A DNA stretch of 8,513 nt from an uncultured Caulobacteraceae bacterium (GTDB lineage Bacteria > Pseudomonadota > Alphaproteobacteria > Caulobacterales > Caulobacteraceae), in contig CAMLKO010000034.1 of NCBI GenBank assembly GCA_946480495.1, positions 1 to 8,513 of the forward strand, written 5' to 3'. Numbering within the stretch: position 1 is the first letter of the stretch; every line of letters starts with the position of its first letter. Below, one piece after another: positions 7,822 to 8,513 of the stretch. Below the pieces are notes generated by a model, which worked only from the letters and a program-made list of their open reading frames with translations, did not search any database and was not told the origin of the DNA. A program made the position numbers and the translations under genes.

Positions 7822-8513
7822 CAATATTCCGAACTCGGCCGCACCGGCCTGAAGGTTTCGCGTTGCTGCCTTGGCACCATGATGTGGGGCGGCGGCCAGA
7901 ACACCGAGGAGGAAGGCCACGCCCAGATGGACTACGCGCTGACGCGCGGCGTGACCTTCTGGGACACCTCCGAAATGTACGCCATCCCGCCGCGTCCGGA
8001 GACGCAGGGCGCGACCGAGACGATCATCGGCAACTGGTTCGCCAAGAACCCCGGCAAGCGGGGTGACGTGATCCTCGCCAGCAAGGTCGCCGGGCGTTCG
8101 CCGATGACCTGGCTGCGTAACGACGGCAGTCCGACCCGCCAGACCCGCGCCCAGATCGACGAGGCCGTGGAGAAGTCACTGAAGCGGCTGCAGACCGATT
8201 ACCTCGACCTCTACCAGCTGCACTGGCCCGACCGCGGCACCCGCAACTTCGGCGGCATGACCTTCCACGACTACGACCACGACTACGAGAGCTTCGAGTC
8301 GATCCTGGACTCGCTGCAGGCGCACGTGAAGAAGGGCAATATCCGCCACATCGGCGTCTCCAACGAGACGCCCTGGGGCGTGATGCGGTTCGTGGAAGCC
8401 TCCGAGCGGCTGGGCCTGCCGCGCATGGCCTCGATCCAGAACGCCTACAACCTGGTCAACCGGGTGTTCGAGTACGGCCTGGCCGAAATCGCCATGCGCG
8501 AGCAGGTGGGCCT
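7819..8513 (+). CDS. tas: NADP(H)-dependent aldo-keto reductase, Tas-like (3' truncated by window edge)
   Basis: The visible 231 residues match the aldo-keto reductase superfamily, closest from memory to E. coli Tas (346 residues), so about a third is missing at the C-terminus. The enzyme should reduce carbonyl compounds with NADPH in the cytoplasm; its substrate is unknown. The start MQYSELGRTGLKVS is typical. The catalytic tetrad is complete: D49 and Y54 in FWDTSEMY, K89 in LASKVAG, and H135 in LYQLHWP. PPRPETQGATETIIGNW (57-73) and IRHIGVSNETPWGVMR (175-190) are close to Tas wording. Translation starts at TTG 7819-7821, with AGAGGGA at 7803-7809, 9 nt upstream. The first in-frame ATG (7879) would remove the conserved beta-hairpin and first strand. 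It lies 21 bp after the tesA-like gene with no terminator, so the two are probably co-transcribed. Confidence 0.93.
   Translation, partial: MQYSELGRTGLKVSRCCLGTMMWGGGQNTEEEGHAQMDYALTRGVTFWDTSEMYAIPPRPETQGATETIIGNWFAKNPGKRGDVILASKVAGRSPMTWLRNDGSPTRQTRAQIDEAVEKSLKRLQTDYLDLYQLHWPDRGTRNFGGMTFHDYDHDYESFESILDSLQAHVKKGNIRHIGVSNETPWGVMRFVEASERLGLPRMASIQNAYNLVNRVFEYGLAEIAMREQVG

Overview
The window is GC-rich (roughly two thirds G+C by eye), densely coded DNA with ordinary chromosomal housekeeping and envelope genes. I see no insertion sequence, phage, CRISPR array, tRNA or rRNA. The gene content points to an alphaproteobacterium: a DUF2794 protein (a family I know only from Alphaproteobacteria), an AcnA-type aconitase followed by a DUF1223 protein, and promoter-like signals in the Caulobacter style. 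Caulobacterales (Caulobacter/Phenylobacterium-like) is my best guess, by inference only.

Layout. Positions 1-1611 (+) hold the C-terminal ~60% of aconitase acnA, cut by the window's left edge. After 53 bp comes an exported DUF1223 thioredoxin-fold protein (1665-2372, +), closed by a strong hairpin. A 289-bp gap with repeats but no convincing gene precedes a DUF2794 protein (2662-2997, +). That gene converges on a Bax inhibitor-1 family membrane protein (3053-3805, -), and the two share a near-palindromic terminator whose outer arm contains the DUF2794 stop codon. Upstream of the BI-1 gene and also on the minus strand lies a two-gene ABC transporter operon: ATPase (6408-7100) and an 840-residue FtsX/MacB-type permease (3889-6411), joined by a 4-bp ATGA overlap. 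Divergent from it is an SGNH hydrolase of the TesA type (7153-7797, +), followed after 21 bp by a Tas-like aldo-keto reductase (7819 to the right edge, +) that starts with TTG.

How they fit. The right half reproduces the arrangement known in Escherichia coli, where tesA is divergent from ybbA-ybbP. The likely unit is a MacB/Lol-like ABC complex that moves or extrudes a hydrophobic molecule, working with a periplasmic lysophospholipase/thioesterase. Here the TesA-like protein carries a twin-arginine (RR) signal-like N-terminus, which suggests export in folded form; this is the most unusual point of the locus. The left half is central metabolism (TCA cycle) with an exported redox-like protein of unknown role beside it.

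I found no clearly new multi-gene system. The observations most worth checking are the Tat-like TesA with YbbAP, the palindromic terminator overlapping a stop codon, and the repeat-bearing leader of the DUF2794 gene.
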